Shown: positions 34,638 to 44,545, counted from the stretch's first letter. The stretch: 64,000 nt of DNA from Acidaminobacter hydrogenoformans DSM 2784 (GCF_900103005.1 NZ_FMWL01000013.1:1-64000); one strand, 5' to 3'. Notes: generated from the letters alone by a model not told the origin. Made by a program: numbers and translations.

Positions 34638-35894
34638 TCAGGTCAAAATCCTGAGCTTCTCTATTCTGTTTTTCTCAATGCTTTCAACGACGAACTCAGC
34701 ATTATCATGCTCTATCCGGTCACCAACTTCAGGAAGCCTGCCAAATTCCCCAATGATAAAGCCGCCTATGGAATCGAAGTCCTCCGTTTCAATGCGCAGT
34801 CCAATCATTTCGTTGACCACATCAATCTTTGTAGCGCCATCCACAATATATTCATCCTCGCGAATGACCTCTATTGAGACCTCGTGCTCATCATACTCGT
34901 CCTGAATGTCGCCCACAATCTCCTCGACGAGATCCTCCATAGTTACCATTCCAGCTGTACCGCCGTATTCGTCAAGCACAATGGCAATAGCGACATGCTT
35001 AGCCCGCATTTCAGCAAAGAGCTCGCTGGTCATTTTAAACTCATAAGTAAAATAGGGTTCACGGATAAAGTCTTCAATTTGGAATTCCGTTTGTGACATC
35101 TCGTAGAAGATCAAATCCTTAACATTTAAAAGCCCAATAATATTATCCGGTGTCTCATCATAGACAGGGATTCTCGAAAACCTCTCATTTTTAAAGATCT
35201 CTACAATTTCAGCGAATTCTGTACTCTTCTCAATCATGACCATGTCCGTTCTTGGTGTCATAACATCGCCTGCTTGGGAATCGCCGAACTCAAACACATT
35301 GTAGATCATTTTCTTTTCGTCACCCTCAAGAACGCCCTCTTCGTGACTGACCGTGACCATAGTCTTCAGCTCTTCTTCTGTTATGAACGGCTTATCTTTG
35401 TCCGGCGTGCCGCCCAGAATACGGATCAAGAATCCGGTAATAAACATGATGGCCGTCAGAACTGGCGTCAGAATGACGACCAGGAAGGAAATAGGGCCTG
35501 CCACTTTAAGGGAGATCTGTTCTGAGCGCTCAGCGGCTATGGACTTAGGGGTTATTTCTCCAAAGATCAAGACAAGCAGTGTCATGACCCCAGTCGAAAT
35601 CCCAATCCCCCTGACAGGTCCAAAGACTTCAATGGCAATGGAAGTTGCCAGCGCAGAGGAAGCAATGTTGACAATGTTATTGCCGACCAATATGGCACCC
35701 AGCATATGGCTCGGAGATTTCAAGAGGTTTGATACGCGCCCCGCACCCTTGACGTTTTCCTCCACCATATGTCTGAGCCTGATTTTACTGAGAGACATCA
35801 GCGAGGTCTCTGAAGCAGAGAAAAATGCCGACATCATCAAAAGTACTACCAGTAATGATAACTGCCATAAGTCACCAGGTTCCAAATCAATCAC
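34638..35894 (-). CDS. HlyC/CorC (CNNM) family transporter with CBS domains
   Basis: A 418-residue protein with the standard order of the family: a DUF21/CNNM membrane domain with about four hydrophobic segments (residues 1 to about 190), a CBS pair (VMTPRTDMVMIEKS and later IAIVLDEYGGTAGMVTMEDL), and a CorC_HlyC carboxyl-terminal domain (IVDGATKIDVVNEMIGL). Members are linked to Mg2+ or Co2+ efflux or homeostasis. The start is either GTG 35894 or TTG 35885; a GGAG site fits the second slightly better. The gene lies downstream of metK on the same strand, separated by the metK terminator. Confidence 0.88.
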   Translation of the reverse strand: MIDLEPGDLWQLSLLVVLLMMSAFFSASETSLMSLSKIRLRHMVEENVKGAGRVSNLLKSPSHMLGAILVGNNIVNIASSALATSIAIEVFGPVRGIGISTGVMTLLVLIFGEITPKSIAAERSEQISLKVAGPISFLVVILTPVLTAIMFITGFLIRILGGTPDKDKPFITEEELKTMVTVSHEEGVLEGDEKKMIYNVFEFGDSQAGDVMTPRTDMVMIEKSTEFAEIVEIFKNERFSRIPVYDETPDNIIGLLNVKDLIFYEMSQTEFQIEDFIREPYFTYEFKMTSELFAEMRAKHVAIAIVLDEYGGTAGMVTMEDLVEEIVGDIQDEYDEHEVSIEVIREDEYIVDGATKIDVVNEMIGLRIETEDFDSIGGFIIGEFGRLPEVGDRIEHDNAEFVVESIEKNRIEKLRILT

Positions 35895-35955
35895 ACTCCA
35901 AAATGTTAGTAAGTTACTTAAATTGCATTATAGCATAATTCAGGCCTCAAATTCA

Positions 35956-35994
35956 AAAAAAGAGCCCCAAATCTTTCAAGATCCGGAGCTCTTT
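35956..35994 (-). terminator. Terminator of metK
   Basis: A long stem, AAAGAGCTCC-GATC paired with GATT-GGGGCTCTTT, is followed by a T run on the minus strand directly after metK. Confidence 0.88.
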
Positions 35995-36000
35995 GCCTCA

Positions 36001-37188
36001 CTATTTGAACGCTTCTTCTTTCAGGATCGCGGCTTTGTCCGTTCGTTCCCATGGCACATCGATATCCGTACGTCCAAAATGGCCGTAGGCTGCTACTTGA
36101 CGGTAAAGCGGACGTCTGAGGTCGAGGTCGCGAATGATCGCCGCCGGGCGAAGGTCAAAGTGCTTGTTCACAAGCTCCATAATTTTCTCCTCGGAGATTT
36201 TGCCGGTGCCAAAAGTCTCCACCAATACGGAAACCGGTCTGGCGACACCAATGGCATAGGCGAGCTCAATTTCACACTTATCTGCCAGCCCTGCCGCCAC
36301 AATATTTTTAGCGACATAACGCGCAGCGTAGGTCGCTGAACGGTCCACTTTCGTAGGATCTTTTCCGGAAAACGCGCCGCCGCCGTGGCGTGAATAACCG
36401 CCGTAAGTGTCCACTATGATTTTTCTGCCCGTCAGGCCGGAGTCCCCTTGAGGACCTCCAACGACAAACCGTCCCGTAGGATTGATGTAGTACTTCGTCT
36501 CGTCGTCCAACAGGTCTTCCGGAACAATATGCCCAATAACATATTGCTTCAGGTCTGCTTCAATCTGATCCCTTGTAACATCAGGGCTGTGCTGCGTCGA
36601 AATGACAATGGTGTCCACCCTGACCGGCGTGTCGCCATGATACTCAACGGTGACCTGAGTTTTACCATCCGGTCTGAGATAATCGAGAATGCCTTTTTTG
36701 CGGACCTCAGCCAAGCGGCGAGCCAGTTTGTGGGACAGGGAAATTGGGAGCGGCATCAGCTCAGGCGTCTCATTGCACGCGAAGCCAAACATGAGGCCTT
36801 GGTCTCCTGCGCCAATCGCTTCGATTTCGTCCATCATTTGACCGGTCTTATGCTCGAGGGCATCATCCACACCCATAGCGATGTCCGCGGACTGCTCATC
36901 AATTGAAGTAATTACGGCGCAAGTGTCAGCGTCAAAACCATACTTAGCGCGGGTATAGCCAATCTCTTTGATAATCTCGCGCACAGTCCTTGGAATGTCA
37001 ACGTAGCAGCTGGTGGTGATTTCACCCATGACCAGGACAAGCCCTGTGGTCACAGAAGTCTCACACGCGACGCGCGCTTTAGGGTCGTTGGCGAGAATGG
37101 CGTCAAGAATGCCGTCAGAAATCTGGTCACAGATCTTGTCCGGATGTCCTTCTGTTACACTCTCAGAAGTAAAGAGTCTTTTTTTCAC
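36001..37188 (-). CDS. metK: S-adenosylmethionine synthetase
   Basis: A 395-residue MetK. The amino end [17 protein letters not shown] carries the catalytic His, [10 protein letters not shown] is the nucleotide motif, and [17 protein letters not shown] is the third conserved block. It makes S-adenosylmethionine from methionine and ATP. Translation starts at GTG 37188, nine bases after AGGAGG; earlier in-frame starts would read through the leader. An S-box riboswitch followed by an intrinsic terminator lies upstream, so expression is shut off when S-adenosylmethionine is abundant. Confidence 0.97.
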   Translation of the reverse strand: MKKRLFTSESVTEGHPDKICDQISDGILDAILANDPKARVACETSVTTGLVLVMGEITTSCYVDIPRTVREIIKEIGYTRAKYGFDADTCAVITSIDEQSADIAMGVDDALEHKTGQMMDEIEAIGAGDQGLMFGFACNETPELMPLPISLSHKLARRLAEVRKKGILDYLRPDGKTQVTVEYHGDTPVRVDTIVISTQHSPDVTRDQIEADLKQYVIGHIVPEDLLDDETKYYINPTGRFVVGGPQGDSGLTGRKIIVDTYGGYSRHGGGAFSGKDPTKVDRSATYAARYVAKNIVAAGLADKCEIELAYAIGVARPVSVLVETFGTGKISEEKIMELVNKHFDLRPAAIIRDLDLRRPLYRQVAAYGHFGRTDIDVPWERTDKAAILKEEAFK

Positions 37189-37298
37189 TTTTTCATGCCT
37201 CCTGAATTTCATTAATTGGTATTGTCGTCTTACCGGCACCAAATGATGTATGCCGATGGTCGCAAAATCTTCCCTTTGCCTTAGGCCGCTGCGCAAAT

Positions 37299-37326
37299 AA
37301 AAAAGCCCCTTCTGAAAAGAAGAGGC
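37299..37326 (-). terminator. Attenuator terminator of the metK leader
   Basis: On the minus strand GCCTCTTCT pairs with AGAAGGGGC (one G-U pair) and is followed by TTTTTTATTT. It lies between the SAM riboswitch and the metK start. Confidence 0.88.
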
Positions 37327-37345
37327 ATGTAAGATCACTTCAGCT

Positions 37346-37497
37346 CACCTCATCTCTCAGTCACTAAAGCCGCGACTGTAGGATTTAGCACCTTTTTACG
37401 CCACGAGTCATCACCCTGCGCACTGCGCAAGGCTAAACCGTCCGTACCGGTTGCCGGGTTTCATTGGGCCTATTCCCTCCACCACTCTCAATAAGGA
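37346..37497 (-). promoter_or_regulatory. SAM-I (S-box) riboswitch
   Basis: The minus strand carries the S-box consensus in order: CTTATTGAGAGTGGTGGAGG, then GGCCCAATGAAACCCGGCAA, later GGTGCTAAATCC, and a closing GAGAGATGAG that pairs with the 5' end. It controls metK by forming the downstream terminator when S-adenosylmethionine binds. Confidence 0.97.
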
Positions 37498-37623
37498 TTC
37501 AATTATTTGTTTTTGACCATTGCAATTATAGCATAGGCCACTTACATATAGCAACCTATTTTTTAATGCGTTTTAAAGGCGCAAAGACATCCTTAACGCC
37601 CGCTTTATCTTGCCTCAGAGCAT

Positions 37624-37678
37624 TGTAACCATTTCGTAAGGACATTGTAATAGGCCCGCCTGATAATTAAAGTATAAT
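37624..37678 (+). promoter_or_regulatory. Promoter with three tandem hexamers at 11-base spacing
   Basis: TGTAAC (37624-37629), CGTAAG (37635-37640) and TGTAAT (37646-37651) are each separated by five bases. The last overlaps the expected -35 region of a perfect TATAAT -10 box at 37673-37678, which has no good -35 of its own. This is the layout of promoters activated by OmpR/PhoB-family regulators such as WalR or PhoP. Confidence 0.5.
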
Positions 37679-37698
37679 TGAGACAGGAAGGTGATTCT

Positions 37699-40536
37699 AT
37701 GCAAAACCAAACACTTCGCGCAGGGCGAAAAATTGCTTCAATCGCTCTGGCACTGTCACTCGTCACCTCGTCAGCCTTTGCTGACTATCAGCTGTATTAC
37801 CAAAACAAAACCACGCAGTCCATCTCGAACGGCGTTCAGTACGAAACGCTGCTGCGCTTGACCGACGGCGGCTGGGTCAACGTCAACGTCTTAAGGGTCG
37901 ATCTGAAAAATTCAACCCACAAGATCAAGCCCATCTATCCAGGTTCATTATCAGCAAAAGCCAGTTTGTCAGAAATCTCAAAATCCTATCAGAATTTGAT
38001 AGGCTCCGTCAATGCAGACTTTTTTGATCCAGCGACCAGTTCAACCCTTGGCCCTATCATAGATGAAGGCGCACTGATCACTACTCCGAATGGCGACACG
38101 CGCTTCGCGGCGCTCAACATCACAGATTATGGTGTGCCTTTTATAGATTACTGGAACGGCTATGAAATATCGCTCTCAAATGGCACGAATTCTGTTTCAC
38201 TGGATTACATCAATAAGCCTTATCTCAATTACGACAGAATCATACTTTTCGATTCGAAGTGGGCTGCCACTTCCTTCGGTAAAACGGCAAACGTCCCAAT
38301 CCTCGAAATGTACGTTGAAAACGGCATTGTAAGAGGGTTCCAGGAAAATGGAAATCCGTACCCGCTTAACGGCAACGCCTTTGTGGTCGCAGCTGTGGGA
38401 AGTAAAATTGAAGAACTTCGCAAGAGCTTCCGCGTTGGGGATTCTGTAGAAGTTGATTACAGTGATGCCCTGAAAAGTGTTGATTTCACAATTGGCGGCG
38501 GCTCCGTCATGGTCAAGGACGGTAAGCCCGTCAGTACTTATACCCTTAACATTGCGGGCCAAAATCCAAGAACGGCTGCAGGCATCACCAAAGACAAGTC
38601 TCAGCTGATCCTATTGACCGTTGACGGCCGGACGAATAATTTAAGAGGTTTGAACCAGCCAGAGCTCTCTCAGCTTTTGATAGAGCTTGGCGCCTATGAT
38701 GCCATCAATCTGGATGGCGGCGGCTCAACGACTATGGTCGTGCGACCTGTCGGTTCCACGGCGCTGGAAGTGGTCAATACCCCTTCTGATGGTTCACAGC
38801 GAAGAGTCCATAATGGTATTGGCATCATCAGCACAGCTCCCGGAGGCACTTTGGAAGACATTATTCTGGATGTCGATCAAAATGGTGTTTTCATCAACAC
38901 ACCGCTTGAGCTCTCCTTAAAAGGGATTGACGCCAATAGAAGTCCTGTCGAAATAGATCCTGCCCAAATCGTCTGGACGGTTTCAGGCGTCAACGGGAGC
39001 TTCACAGAAGCCGGCTTTATTCCGACCACTACAGGCAAGGCAACCCTCATGGCAAACTATAATGGCATGTCCGCAACGAAAGTCATTGAGGTCTATGGTG
39101 AGGCCGTCGACTTGATTGTCAAACCAGCCACATTGCAGCTAAAGATGGGAGAGTCCGGTGCCTTCAGGCTCTACGCTATTGACGCTTCAGGCCATCAAGC
39201 TGAGCTGCCCACGCAGTTCGCGACCTGGTCCATCCCGGATCAGCTGATCACCCTTAACACAGATGGCACCTTCACTGCGAACTCAAGCGCCGGCAAAGGC
39301 GTGCTCTCCGTTGAATACAACGGCCTCAAGAAGCATTTGCCTATTGCAGTGGGCGAGTTCCATAGAGTATTGTTTGATTTTGAGCAACCATCGGCAACTT
39401 TCCTTGGCTATCCGCAGGAAGTCAGCGGAAGCTTCGTACCACTCAAATTCAGCCTGAATGGTTCCATGGGTGGCCGCTTGATTTTCGACTTCACGAAAAC
39501 AGAAGCAACCAGAGCCGCTTATGTCATGCTACCAGAGACAGGCGTCACCATACCTGAAACGCCGGACAAGCTGGGCTTATGGGTCTTTGGCAATTACGGC
39601 TATGAGCACATGCTCAAAGCGAAGCTGGTAGACGCAGATGGAAAAGCCATGAATATCCAGTTTGCGCCAAGCATCAACTGGGAGGGCTGGAAGTTCGTTG
39701 AAGCCGCCTATCCAACTGACTTGAAGCCGCCAGTCAAAGTAGAGCGCATTTATGTGGCAGAGGACAATCCCGCAAGGAAGGATCGCGGTGTCATTGTCAT
39801 GGATCATTTGGTTGCAATCGAAAAGAATACTTTGGATATGGACTTGCCAAAGGATGTTGATAAGCTGCCAAAGCTGGAATCTCAAAAGATGAATACAGAC
39901 GGCGGTACTACGCTGCTGGTTTACGGCGGTTTCCAGGCAGGATCGAAGCTGAACGGCACTGAAGGCTCGACAACGGACACGACTTATCTCAATTATGTCA
40001 ATGCCGCGACGCAGCTTAACCGCTCTTCAAAGACCTACTTTGCCGGCCCGGTTGATACAATGCTGGCAAACCTCATGGGCACGGAGGTCATTGCCTCAGG
40101 GTACAGCGAATTTATTTCTGACCAGGTGGCTGTCGTGACCCTGAATTTTAAAAATAACGCCATCATCAAAGCGGACGCTTCTCAGTGGCAAGCTTTCCTG
40201 GCACGCACCAATGCCATGCTGGCAGGCAGCGGAGAGAAATCGCTCATGATTGTCACCAATTCGACGCTGAATTTCTCAGACAAGCTCGAAGAAGCGCTCT
40301 TTTATGAAAAGCTTGAGCAGCTCTACAACAAAGGGATCCGCACAACTATCTTCAGCGGCGGGGGTGCTGTCAAAGACCCGGACCTCAGGCTGACACGCTA
40401 CGCCACTGTCGTCGACGTTCAGTCCCTGACGGCCTCAAGCACATTTGACCTCAAAACAGAGGGAAAAGCGATTGCTGTCAATTTAAAAGATGGCAACATC
40501 ACTTATCAAATCAGACCCCTTCAGTTGAAAAAATAG
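37699..40536 (+). CDS. Large secreted phosphodiester-glycosidase (NAGPA) family protein
   Basis: A 945-residue exported protein. The signal peptide (about residues 1-29) ends in SSAFA before DYQ. Residues about 30-380 match the phosphodiester glycosidase/NAGPA domain: VNADFFDP, NPRTAAGITKD, LTVDGR and the hallmark AINLDGGGSTTMV. Two Ig-like/BIG-type segments follow (about 400-560), then a jelly-roll-like region (570-720). The last 200 residues line up loosely with the calcineurin-type phosphoesterase domain of related proteins (ASQWQAFLARTNAMLAGS, IFSGGG) but lack the metal-binding His and Asp residues I would expect, so that part may be inactive. It probably acts on envelope glycopolymers. 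ATG 37699 follows AAGGTG. Response-regulator-like boxes lie upstream. Confidence 0.85.
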   Translation: MQNQTLRAGRKIASIALALSLVTSSAFADYQLYYQNKTTQSISNGVQYETLLRLTDGGWVNVNVLRVDLKNSTHKIKPIYPGSLSAKASLSEISKSYQNLIGSVNADFFDPATSSTLGPIIDEGALITTPNGDTRFAALNITDYGVPFIDYWNGYEISLSNGTNSVSLDYINKPYLNYDRIILFDSKWAATSFGKTANVPILEMYVENGIVRGFQENGNPYPLNGNAFVVAAVGSKIEELRKSFRVGDSVEVDYSDALKSVDFTIGGGSVMVKDGKPVSTYTLNIAGQNPRTAAGITKDKSQLILLTVDGRTNNLRGLNQPELSQLLIELGAYDAINLDGGGSTTMVVRPVGSTALEVVNTPSDGSQRRVHNGIGIISTAPGGTLEDIILDVDQNGVFINTPLELSLKGIDANRSPVEIDPAQIVWTVSGVNGSFTEAGFIPTTTGKATLMANYNGMSATKVIEVYGEAVDLIVKPATLQLKMGESGAFRLYAIDASGHQAELPTQFATWSIPDQLITLNTDGTFTANSSAGKGVLSVEYNGLKKHLPIAVGEFHRVLFDFEQPSATFLGYPQEVSGSFVPLKFSLNGSMGGRLIFDFTKTEATRAAYVMLPETGVTIPETPDKLGLWVFGNYGYEHMLKAKLVDADGKAMNIQFAPSINWEGWKFVEAAYPTDLKPPVKVERIYVAEDNPARKDRGVIVMDHLVAIEKNTLDMDLPKDVDKLPKLESQKMNTDGGTTLLVYGGFQAGSKLNGTEGSTTDTTYLNYVNAATQLNRSSKTYFAGPVDTMLANLMGTEVIASGYSEFISDQVAVVTLNFKNNAIIKADASQWQAFLARTNAMLAGSGEKSLMIVTNSTLNFSDKLEEALFYEKLEQLYNKGIRTTIFSGGGAVKDPDLRLTRYATVVDVQSLTASSTFDLKTEGKAIAVNLKDGNITYQIRPLQLKK

Positions 40537-40577
40537 CATCCTGAAAGTTCGTGAAATAAAATAAAGAACAAACAAAG

Positions 40578-40626
40578 AGGGCTGCTGCAAACTATAAATT
40601 TAGTTTTGCAGCAGCCCCTTTTTTTT
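40578..40626. terminator. Bidirectional terminator
   Basis: A long stem, GGGCTGCTGCAAA-CTA paired with TAG-TTTGCAGCAGCCC (one bulged base), is followed by a T run on the plus strand. It lies between the NAGPA-like gene and the convergent AEC transporter gene. Confidence 0.9.
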
Positions 40627-40644
40627 GCTCTTTTTTGAAGTGTC

Positions 40645-41610
40645 CTACCCCGCGAGCAGCGCTACAAACAGGGGGATTGTGGCAATTGACAGCAGTGTTG
40701 AAATGAAGACCGCCCTGCTGGCCAGCTGAAAGTCGCTGCCATACTGGGCGGCAATGACGGCCGAGTTGGCTGCTGCCGGCATGGCGGAAATGACCACCGG
40801 CACCCCCAGCAAAAGGCCTTCAAAGCCCATCATCTTAAGCACGAGGTAAACGCATACCGGCATGACAAGGAGTCTGATCGCAGAGAAGGCATAGACCTTC
40901 CAGTCCATGGTCAGCTGCTTGAAGTCGCTCTCCGCTAAAATAAAGCCAATAAACATCATGGAGAGTGGCGTCGTCATTGAACCCACAAGTGACAGTGCAT
41001 CATAAATTGGCGCTGGAAGCTTCACCGACAGCAAGAACAGGATAAAGCCTGCAACTACAGCGATCAAACTCGGGTTCGGACGAAAGCCCTTCCTATGGGT
41101 ATGGGCTGCATCACCATGTCGTTTCAGGACGTGAACGCCATGGGTCCAAACGAGAAAGGAAAAAGGCAGATTATAAATTGCTGTATAAAAAACGCCTTGA
41201 GCACCAAAGATCAGGTTGATGACCGGATAGCCCATGTAGCCAAAGTTAGAAAATAAAATAATGTACTCATAGACATCCATGGCTTTTCCGTCGACTCTTA
41301 AAACCCAGGTCGCCGGTCTGACCATCAGGATGCCAAACACATAGACACAAAGGGAAATGATGAGAAAAACCGCGCTGCTCCTCAGTACGGAGGGTGAAAA
41401 TTCCATGTTCATGGAAGTGATCAGGAAAGCTGGCAGCGTCACGTTGATGACCAGGCTTCCAACCTCGCGAATGATATCATCTGAAACGACCCTCAGCCGC
41501 TTGACGACAGCGCCAATCACTATGAGAAGGAATATGACAAAGATTTGCTGTAGGACCACTGGCAACACTCCTTGAAGAACAGCACTGAAGCTGGATGACG
41601 CATTTGTCAA
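40645..41610 (-). CDS. AEC-family transporter (auxin-efflux-carrier type)
   Basis: A 321-residue membrane protein with about ten hydrophobic segments in two halves, typical of PF03547 (AEC) carriers such as bacterial malonate or malate transporters. The segment FSNFGYMGYPVINLIFGAQG and the last repeat SAMPAAANSAVIAAQYGSD, both glycine- or alanine-rich with charged or polar residues inside the membrane, are characteristic. The substrate is unknown. It starts six bases after the stop of the next upstream gene, so the two genes are probably co-transcribed. Confidence 0.88.
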   Translation of the reverse strand: MTNASSSFSAVLQGVLPVVLQQIFVIFLLIVIGAVVKRLRVVSDDIIREVGSLVINVTLPAFLITSMNMEFSPSVLRSSAVFLIISLCVYVFGILMVRPATWVLRVDGKAMDVYEYIILFSNFGYMGYPVINLIFGAQGVFYTAIYNLPFSFLVWTHGVHVLKRHGDAAHTHRKGFRPNPSLIAVVAGFILFLLSVKLPAPIYDALSLVGSMTTPLSMMFIGFILAESDFKQLTMDWKVYAFSAIRLLVMPVCVYLVLKMMGFEGLLLGVPVVISAMPAAANSAVIAAQYGSDFQLASRAVFISTLLSIATIPLFVALLAG

Positions 41611-41615
41611 TCCGT

Positions 41616-42767
41616 CTATAGATATTCGAAAAAGTCGGCAATGCCGCTGTTGATGAAATCGTAAAGCAGAGGCTGATCTGCTGAGAAGTCGCCTATTTTG
41701 GACAGGGCGTGGCTCAAATGACCATCGGCAAAACGCTTTTCAATTATTTTCAGCGTTTCCTGATCAAATGCAGCAACGAGCAGCTGGTTTGCCTCTGTCA
41801 CAAAATAATTCGCAAATACATCCCCATTCAAATAGTAGATCCACTCGGCCACGTGCGCATTATCGCGATTGAACTCCGTAAAGAGGTCGCCGGCCATATA
41901 GCTGTTTGGCATGAGCTCGGGCATGGCAGCCTCGAAATCCGCCAGAAAACCGGGGTCAAGGATGCTATAAAGCGACAGATACTCCGTTTTTCGAAGCATG
42001 AAAGACGCTTCCACCGGAGAAACGGCCAGCTGATGCTTCAGCTCACAGCTTTTTACCCAGCGCGGCGGATGTCCCGGCAGTTCCATCCCTATCAGAAGGT
42101 CGAAGATCCGGACAAAATAGCCGTTTTCATTCTCGATCAGCGCTTCACAGCGATAAAATCCCGGTTTGTCACCTTCCTTGACCACATTCTTAAGCAGCGT
42201 CGACTTTGGCCCATCCAGCTTTTCATCCAGAACGAGGTCACCAAGGTAGAGGATCCCTTCAGCATCCTGACCGTGAAGGCGCATGAGATAATAGTGAAGG
42301 TGCTCGCACGTCGTCTCTGGGCAAGGGCCAAGCCGGTCAAAGAGCGCGATTGCCGCCTCCGTGCCAAGGCCATTTTTTTCATAATCCTTGAGTACAAATT
42401 CAAATTTTGGCAAAAAGTCATAAATTGCATTTGGAGACTCCGGATCGACTGCATGAGAGGTGGCAATAAGATAGGCAAGTTCTTGATAGGTGATGGCCTC
42501 AAATCCGCCGCCAAGACCGCCTGTCATCTCCTGGATCCGCTGCTCTATGCGTTCTTTTTCAAGGGCATCAAATTCATCATAAGCATCAATGCCGTAATCC
42601 TCATAATCCAGATGCAGAAGTTGAAAAATTGTACTGGAGCCATCGATTCGCCATCTGGCGACGACGCCAACGACACCCATGAGTCTCGTCTTTGTCGCCT
42701 GGGCGTCAATCAGCTCTACACGCTCTGAAAAAGGGCGGGTAAACCGCCCTTCTATTACTTTTCCCAT
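41616..42767 (-). CDS. Hypothetical protein, no recognised family
   Basis: A 383-residue acidic, soluble protein that I do not recognise. It has no membrane segment, signal peptide or nucleotide-binding loop. The first 70 residues look like a beta-rich domain (RLMGVVGVVARWRIDGSSTI). A second part contains CPETTCEHLHYYLMRLHG, a Cys/His cluster that could bind metal. A third part ends FINSGIADFFEYL. It lies in a unit between a phosphoglucomutase gene (20 bases upstream) and the AEC transporter (6 bases downstream). Good ribosome-binding site and dense packing show it is a real gene; no function is proposed. Confidence 0.75.
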   Translation of the reverse strand: MGKVIEGRFTRPFSERVELIDAQATKTRLMGVVGVVARWRIDGSSTIFQLLHLDYEDYGIDAYDEFDALEKERIEQRIQEMTGGLGGGFEAITYQELAYLIATSHAVDPESPNAIYDFLPKFEFVLKDYEKNGLGTEAAIALFDRLGPCPETTCEHLHYYLMRLHGQDAEGILYLGDLVLDEKLDGPKSTLLKNVVKEGDKPGFYRCEALIENENGYFVRIFDLLIGMELPGHPPRWVKSCELKHQLAVSPVEASFMLRKTEYLSLYSILDPGFLADFEAAMPELMPNSYMAGDLFTEFNRDNAHVAEWIYYLNGDVFANYFVTEANQLLVAAFDQETLKIIEKRFADGHLSHALSKIGDFSADQPLLYDFINSGIADFFEYL

Positions 42768-42786
42768 ATAATTTCCTTTCCCGCGA

Positions 42787-44475
42787 TTAAACGGCGGGTA
42801 CTAACCGTTCCTGTACCTCTTTTGCTACCGCATCCGCTCTGGTTTGTGCTTCCTGGTTGGAAGCCGCGACTGAAGAAACATAAATCTTCAGCTTTGGTTC
42901 TGTGCCGGACGGTCTGATGGCAAACCAAGTGCCACCCTCCAGTTCGTATTTGACAACATCAGATTTTGGAAGGCCAGTATCATCATTTTCAAAATCTGTG
43001 ATCTTGACGGCCTTGAGGCCCGCCACCGATTCCATGCGGTCATTTCTGGCGTTTGACATGATTTCCGCGATTTGCGCCATGCCATCCTTGCCCTCGCGCT
43101 TCAAATTTACCAGGGACTCATAGTGATAGCCGTACTCTCTGTATAGCGCATCAAGGCGATCCAGGAGGGATTGCTTGCGCGCATAGTAGTACATCAGCAT
43201 TTCAATGATCCAGACCGTCGAAATGACAGCGTCCTTATCCCTGACGTCCGTGCCAATCAAGTAACCATAGCTCTCTTCATAACCGAAGAGAAAGCTCTTT
43301 GAACCGTCTTCATACTGGCGAATTTTTTCTCCAATAAATTTGAAGCCCGTCAGAGTGCTCACAACTTCAATGCCGTGCTTCTTCGCTATGGCCGCACCAA
43401 AATCAGAGGTGACTATGGTATCCAGAATGACTGGATTTTTAGGAAGCTCGCGCAGCTGTGAGATCATATAATCCAGGAGAAGACCACCCGTTTGATTCCC
43501 CGTCAGCTTAATATATTGGCCCATGTCGTCACGCACGACGACGCCAACCCGGTCGCAATCCGGATCTGTAGCGATTGCTGCCGTTGCGCCATATTGCTCT
43601 GCATAAGCGACCGCGCGCTCATAGGCAATCATTTCCTCAGGATTAGGCAGTTTAATGGTGGTAAATTCGCTGTCCTCAACCATTTGCTCCTGCACAGGGA
43701 TCAGACCTTTAAAATCCAGCGCGTTTAGTGCGTTCACCACAGGACGTCCGCCTGTGCCGTGAAGCGGTGTGAACACGACTTTAAACCCTTCAGGTGCGTT
43801 GCTGAACAGGGACGGCGTACAGGTCTTGGCAATGACGCCTTTAATATAGGCCTCATCCACAGCTTCTGGCACAATCTGAAGCAAGCCCTTTGCCTCCGCT
43901 TCAGCCTGCTCCATATAGGAGACGTCTTCAAAGGATTTAACGGCCACTACAGCCTCTATAACTTTGTCAGCTTCTTCAGGCACCAGCTGACAGCCGTCTT
44001 CCCCATAAACTTTATACCCATTATACTCAGGCGGATTATGGCTGGCTGTGATGACAATGCCTGCGGATGCATTCAGATGGCGTACCGCAAAGGAAAGCTC
44101 CGGCGTTGTTCGAACACCTTCGTAAGTATAGGCTTTTATGCCATTCGCTGCCATAACCAAAGCAGCTTCGAGGGCAAACACCTTGGAAAATCTGCGCGTA
44201 TCATAGGCAATGACTATGGCCGGTTCTGTCCGGGCATTCCGTTCAAGAATATACCTGGCGAAGCCCTGTGAGGCCTTGCGGATGACGTAGCGGTTCATTC
44301 GGTTGGTACCTGCGCCAATAATGCCGCGCATACCACCCGTCCCAAACTCGAGATCTTTATAAAAGCGTTCCTCAATTTCCTTTTTGTCATCCGCTATAGC
44401 CTGGAGCTCCTCACGCGTCTGGGCATCCACATAAGCGCTCTCAAGCCAGCTTTGATAATTTTTCTGAAAATCCAT
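42787..44475 (-). CDS. Phosphoglucomutase / phosphomannomutase
   Basis: A 562-residue alpha-D-phosphohexomutase of the long PgcA type. The phosphoserine Ser145 lies in VITASHNPPEYNGYK, the metal loop is DPDCDRVGV, the sugar-recognition loop is FGYEESYGYLIG, and the carboxyl-terminal phosphate site is RPSGTEPKLKIY. The start FGTGGMRGIIGAGTNRMN is also conserved. It interconverts glucose 1-phosphate and 6-phosphate and supplies UDP-glucose and wall precursors. The ATG follows GAGGAGG by seven bases. Confidence 0.93.
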   Translation of the reverse strand: MDFQKNYQSWLESAYVDAQTREELQAIADDKKEIEERFYKDLEFGTGGMRGIIGAGTNRMNRYVIRKASQGFARYILERNARTEPAIVIAYDTRRFSKVFALEAALVMAANGIKAYTYEGVRTTPELSFAVRHLNASAGIVITASHNPPEYNGYKVYGEDGCQLVPEEADKVIEAVVAVKSFEDVSYMEQAEAEAKGLLQIVPEAVDEAYIKGVIAKTCTPSLFSNAPEGFKVVFTPLHGTGGRPVVNALNALDFKGLIPVQEQMVEDSEFTTIKLPNPEEMIAYERAVAYAEQYGATAAIATDPDCDRVGVVVRDDMGQYIKLTGNQTGGLLLDYMISQLRELPKNPVILDTIVTSDFGAAIAKKHGIEVVSTLTGFKFIGEKIRQYEDGSKSFLFGYEESYGYLIGTDVRDKDAVISTVWIIEMLMYYYARKQSLLDRLDALYREYGYHYESLVNLKREGKDGMAQIAEIMSNARNDRMESVAGLKAVKITDFENDDTGLPKSDVVKYELEGGTWFAIRPSGTEPKLKIYVSSVAASNQEAQTRADAVAKEVQERLVPAV

Positions 44476-44545
44476 AAAAATCCCTCCTCAAGTGTCTGTT
44501 CCCGGACTGTTGACACTTTCAGCGCCACACCAGGTGTTTTTACGT

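Noticed and set aside
34539-34877. Plus-strand frame running through two terminators into the CNNM/CorC gene
   Set aside because: It crosses two strong terminator hairpins and is antisense to a real gene.
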